Shown here in pieces: positions 20,968 through 23,470 of a stretch of DNA of 23,470 nt. Under the pieces are notes generated by a model, which was given only the letters and a program-made list of their open reading frames with translations, did not search any database and was not told where the DNA came from. The stretch's first letter is position 1; each line of letters opens with the position of its first letter. Position numbers and translations under genes: made by a program. The DNA is from Caldilineae bacterium (GTDB lineage: Bacteria > Chloroflexota > Anaerolineae > JAAEKA01): positions 1 through 23,470 of the forward strand of contig JACKBK010000044.1 in NCBI GenBank assembly GCA_020634555.1. The letters are read 5' to 3'.

Positions 20968-21930
20968 CTATTCTCTGGCTACAGGATGATGTAGCAGCCG
21001 GGCAATCTGTTCGTGGTTCCTGGCGCCAACCGCTGCCTTGACATAGACCCGTTTGACCAACGGGTAAAGATCGCGGATCTGCACCTCAAGAAAATCAGTC
21101 ACCAGCGCGATGTCGGAGGCCAGGGCCGCGTCGTCGAACTTGACCCGCATGTTGACCAGCACAAACTCCGGTCCCATGTGCAAGGTCGTGATCTCCTCGA
21201 TGCTTTTGATCTGTGACTGTGCGCTGACAAGCCCGCGTATGCCCTGAACGATCTGCTTGTCAGCACTCTCGCCGATCAGAAGGCTCTTGGTTTCATGGGC
21301 GAGCCACAATGCTGCCATGACCAGAATGACGCCGATGATCATCGACGCCAAACCATCGAAATAGAGAATTCCGGTGACCTGGGTAAGCAAAATGCCAAAA
21401 AACGCCACCAGGATGCCGATCATGTCGGCTGAGTTCTCAAAAATCAGGATAGCAATCGACGGATCCTTGGCGTTGCGCACCGCGTCGATGTAGTTGGCGT
21501 CGCCCTTCGTCTCCTGAAACTCCTTGACACCAACCCGCCAGGCCATAGCTTCCAGAATGAACGCAAAGCCAAGAATCGCGTAGTTCAGACCGGCGTTCTC
21601 GATCTCGTGCGGATGGATGAGGTGCTGAACACCCTCAACGAAGGAATAGAAACCACCCAAGGTGAAGACAAAGATCGCGATCAGTCCCCAGAAATAGACC
21701 GCCTTGCCGCGGCCGTAAGGGAAATCATCGTCGGCCGGCCCTTTGGATTCCCGTATTCCCAGCAGGAGCAGGACCTGGTTCGACGTGTCCACCAGCGAGT
21801 GAATGGCCTCCGCCAGCATCGCTGAACTGCCGGAAAACGCCGCGGCAATGAACTTCGACAACGCAATCCCCACATTGCCTGCCAGCGATGCATAGATGGC
21901 TCTCTTGTTCGAAGCTTCATGCGCGTCCAT
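20968..21930 (-). CDS. Cation diffusion facilitator (CDF) family divalent metal transporter, ZnT9-like
   Basis: 320 aa. Six transmembrane helices are followed by a C-terminal cytosolic domain. The first metal-site motif is HSLVD at 44-48 in SAMLAEAIHSLVDTSNQ. The second is ENSAD at 165-169 in DPSIAILIFENSADMIGIL, an EN variant of the usual HxxxD/DxxxD. The N-terminal 'NKRAIYASLAGNVGIALSKF' and 'DFPYGRGKAVYFWGLIA' are family markers. The C-terminal part (IKSIEEITTLHMGPEFVLVNMRVKFDDA) is the ferredoxin-like domain of CDFs. It exports divalent cations such as Zn, Fe or Mn by proton antiport; which one is not evident. The ATG at 21930 has only a weak ribosome site (AAGAAGG, distant). DUF1345 follows 17 nt later. 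Confidence 0.9.
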   Translation of the reverse strand: MDAHEASNKRAIYASLAGNVGIALSKFIAAAFSGSSAMLAEAIHSLVDTSNQVLLLLGIRESKGPADDDFPYGRGKAVYFWGLIAIFVFTLGGFYSFVEGVQHLIHPHEIENAGLNYAILGFAFILEAMAWRVGVKEFQETKGDANYIDAVRNAKDPSIAILIFENSADMIGILVAFFGILLTQVTGILYFDGLASMIIGVILVMAALWLAHETKSLLIGESADKQIVQGIRGLVSAQSQIKSIEEITTLHMGPEFVLVNMRVKFDDAALASDIALVTDFLEVQIRDLYPLVKRVYVKAAVGARNHEQIARLLHHPVARE

Positions 21931-22029
21931 AGGATGCTATCTACCTTCTTGAGATGACAGTCCAACCCGAGATTCAAAATCCACAGACTTCAAGAACTGC
22001 ACAGGTACGCCCTCAAAGCCGGCAATGTC

Positions 22030-22734
22030 TCAAGCGGCTGCCGCCGCCATGTCGCCGGTAACGGGAGATGTCGAACCGGTCTCTGCCTGCGCATCGCCGG
22101 ACTTGATCAGTGTTTCCTCTTCAACCATCTCTTCATGCTCTCTGCTGAAGCGGCGGTGGATGTCATGCGCAAGCCAGATCAGCAGCGGGCCGGGCAACAT
22201 CTCCAGCGAGATGCCGTAGATTGCCATTTGCGCCACGCCCAGCCCGGCAATGGCCAACGGAAAGACACGTCCCCGTGTGTGGATCCTGCCACCGCTGCGG
22301 TGATAGATGGCCTGGTCGACCTTGACCATGAGATCGGCTGCTTGCTGGTCGAGTTTGCCATACGTGCCGCCGCCACCGCCACTTTCTTCCTCTTCGTCCT
22401 CGTCCTCCGGCAGATCAAAGGCAGCTTCACCGACAAGTTCCGCCTCTTGAATCGCGTTGTACAACAGGCTGTGTCCATGATGCTCGGCAGAGTATTTCAG
22501 CGTTACGCTGCCTGTGCGCTCGTTGACAATCACATCAGAGACCCGCTCGTCGGCTTCCAGGTTTGCCTTGATTTTTGCCATCGCTTCCGGCGTGCGGTAT
22601 TCCGGCCGCAACTGCAACCGGAGACGACCTGTTGTCACACTTTTGACCACGCCGAACTGCTTCAGATCTTCCTCAGCCTGCGCCATGGCAGCCGGGTCAT
22701 TCACCGCCCCGTTACGCTCCGTTGACTGGTCCAT
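22030..22734 (-). CDS. HMA_2-like protein with acidic/Gly linker and C-terminal membrane hairpin
   Basis: 234 aa. The HMA_2-type domain, about residues 28-98, contains VTTGRLRLQLRPEY (33-46) and NERTGSVTLKYSAEHHG (71-87), the same GRLRL/TGSVxxxY pattern as the 19411 and 23215 proteins. There are no cysteines at all, so metal would have to be bound by His or Asp/Glu (EHHGH at 84-88). Then follow an acidic stretch, DLPEDEDEEEE (107-117), a Gly run, a helix that may dimerise (YGKLDQQAADLMVKVDQAI), and two hydrophobic helices at 157-175 and 178-189. The tail is charged (HDIHRRFSREHEEMVEEE). The ATG at 22734 is preceded by GAGGAGGTGAGTG and lies 23 nt inside the upstream gene (stop 22712). Confidence 0.78.
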   Translation of the reverse strand: MDQSTERNGAVNDPAAMAQAEEDLKQFGVVKSVTTGRLRLQLRPEYRTPEAMAKIKANLEADERVSDVIVNERTGSVTLKYSAEHHGHSLLYNAIQEAELVGEAAFDLPEDEDEEEESGGGGGTYGKLDQQAADLMVKVDQAIYHRSGGRIHTRGRVFPLAIAGLGVAQMAIYGISLEMLPGPLLIWLAHDIHRRFSREHEEMVEEETLIKSGDAQAETGSTSPVTGDMAAAAA

Positions 22735-23095
22735 CACTCACCTCCTCATCCGCTGCCTCGCCGTCAGCCGCTTCGCCGCTGGCGGCCGCCGATTTGGATT
22801 GCTCGATGTACATCTTAACAGCCTCGGTGATATACACCGTCAACTGCTTCTGGATCATCTTGCACGATATGACATCCGGCTTATCGGTGACCGTGATGTT
22901 AACAAGAGTCGGTTCCAGCAACTTGCACCCACCGTCGAACCGGCCAATTACAGTAGGGATTGAGAAGGTAATGTCGGTGTTCTCGCCATCAACGGTTCCG
23001 CCGGCTTCGACGATCATTGGGCGAACCATGCCGATAATGGCTACCGGATCAGCAGGTATTTTGAAGTTGAAGGCGCACGTCGGGTGCTTTTTCAA
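22712..23095 (-). CDS. Small unknown protein with beta-rich domain and acidic tail
   Basis: 127 aa; no family recognised with confidence. The start is TTG at 23095, supported by AAGGAG (23103-23108). Residues 8-100 look like a compact alpha/beta fold: FNFKIPADPVAIIGMVRPMIVEAGG, then TDITFSIPTVIGRFDGGCKLLEP, then LVNITVTDKPDVISCKMIQKQLTVYITEA. The pattern resembles small proteins that share a '...GxFxGxG.......VxVTItxKPxxvpxxxIexxl' core, but I cannot name them. Three Cys are present (7, 57 and about 78). The tail from about 105 is acidic and Ala-rich (ASGEAADGEAADEEVSDGPVNGA). The 3' end overlaps the HMA_2-like gene by 23 nt, so the two are coupled and probably work together. Confidence 0.7.
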   Translation of the reverse strand: MKKHPTCAFNFKIPADPVAIIGMVRPMIVEAGGTVDGENTDITFSIPTVIGRFDGGCKLLEPTLVNITVTDKPDVISCKMIQKQLTVYITEAVKMYIEQSKSAAASGEAADGEAADEEVSDGPVNGA

Positions 23096-23157
23096 AACAG
23101 TTTCTCCTTGCGGCTCCTCATGCAGGACTGAAAGTCCTCATCTCAAACCGGCGTGCA

Positions 23158-23198
23158 TGGTGTGCAATGAATGTTCCAAGGTATCTCCCTGCACACCA
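23158..23198. repeat. 9-bp inverted repeat between the partial HMA_2 gene and its downstream neighbour
   Basis: TGGTGTGCA (23158-23166) and TGCACACCA (23190-23198) are exact inverted copies with a 23-nt loop. A smaller hairpin, AGGACT-gaa-AGTCCT, lies at 23124-23138. The arms fall in a 119-nt gap in the minus-strand block; they may be a weak terminator or a regulatory structure. Confidence 0.4.
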
Positions 23199-23214
23199 GC
23201 GTACACCAAAACAA

Positions 23215-23470
23215 TCAATCCTGAGCCGCGTTCAGCAGGTGCAAGAGCGACTCTGGGGTCGGGTAGCGATCCGGGTCGAAGAGGATGACCACACTGCCGG
23301 TTGTAGCTTTGGCCTGGACCTGATCGACTCCGTCCAGCGCCGCGACTGTAGCGGCAACTTCTTCAGCCATGCTCGGCTGGCCGCGCAGTTGTTGCAAACG
23401 AAAGCGCGCCCGCCCCGGCGCAAAGGAGGCCACGTTTGCCAGAGACGCGCCAGCCAGCACGCTGGCCGGG
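23215..23470 (-). CDS. HMA_2-like protein (partial, N-terminus beyond window)
   Basis: 85 codons to the window edge, stop at 23215 (TGA). The reading frame stays open past the GTG at 23460 (codons Pro-Ala-Ser-Val-Leu), so the true start is probably outside. The visible part is a full HMA_2-like domain: FAPGRARFRLQQLRG, then a helix to LDGVDQVQAKATTGSVVILFDPDRYPTPESLLHLLN. It is the closest match to the domain of the 19411-19863 protein (PGRARxRL...GVD...TGSVxxLxDxD). It has no Cys. The stretch just before it could belong to a helical arm as in the first copy. A larger protein such as a P-type ATPase could in principle carry this domain at its C-terminus, but that cannot be seen here. Confidence 0.75.
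   Translation of the reverse strand, partial: PASVLAGASLANVASFAPGRARFRLQQLRGQPSMAEEVAATVAALDGVDQVQAKATTGSVVILFDPDRYPTPESLLHLLNAAQD

Noticed and set aside
1..23470. CRISPR array or complete insertion sequence
   Set aside because: No regularly spaced direct repeats and no transposase-like frame; the only direct tandem repeat is the 2x30-bp coding repeat at 12251-12310.

Overview
The window looks like a piece of a Chloroflexota chromosome (Anaerolineae/Caldilineae-like). The indications are a GC content near 60 %, a split glycine decarboxylase (gcvPA and gcvPB), a flavin-dependent ThyX, a very large MalT/LAL-type LuxR regulator, and many GTG or TTG starts behind clear Shine-Dalgarno sequences. 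This placement is an inference from gene content; no rRNA or tRNA gene is visible. Almost everything is on the minus strand. The exceptions are the 741-residue beta-rich protein (3034-5259) and the LAL regulator (13057-15813).

Layout. (1) 1-1885, minus: an operon-like run of a pseudo-GDPD membrane protein, a two-CBS/ACT-like protein and thyX (partial, GTG start), read from 1885 towards 1. (2) 2038-2634, minus: a Yip1-like membrane protein with a good promoter and a leader of about 180 nt, divergent from an unrecognised 741-aa protein carrying PQPLPP/PQPDPP motifs. (3) 5399-5836, minus: a stand-alone two-CBS protein whose promoter spacer contains a perfect dyad. (4) 5998-7539, minus: a lower-GC, apparently orphan adenine methyltransferase of BsuBI/PstI type, directly after gcvPB. 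(5) 7580-10904, minus: gcvH-gcvPA-gcvPB, a near-complete glycine cleavage operon without gcvT, with a recognisable promoter. (6) 11201-12784, minus: an acidic Ala/Glu/Gly-rich protein of unknown family and a DUF1269-like glycine-zipper protein, with elaborate hairpins around them. (7) 13057-15813, plus: the LAL regulator. (8) 15931-23470, minus: a continuous eleven-gene block containing three HMA_2-like proteins, two glycine-zipper proteins, a ZIP-like permease, a CDF transporter, a DUF1345 channel-like protein, an SRPBCC protein and two small unknowns.

How the genes fit together. The left half is housekeeping one-carbon metabolism (thyX; gcvH/PA/PB makes methylene-THF, which ThyX consumes) plus CBS sensor proteins. 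The right part, from about 11 kb, is dominated by proteins that should insert in or coat membranes through glycine zippers, by HMA-fold domains without a normal CxxC, and by divalent-metal transporters. I consider this block the best candidate for an undescribed system: a membrane-associated metal-handling module, possibly related in concept to ferrosome-type loci. No P-type ATPase is visible, and the block runs off the right edge, where one could lie.

Three of the best promoters (in front of the pseudo-GDPD gene, the Yip1 gene and gcvH) share an extended -10 of the form TGG-TAnnnT. Intergenic hairpins are unusually developed around 11.1 kb, 12.1 kb and 5.3 kb.
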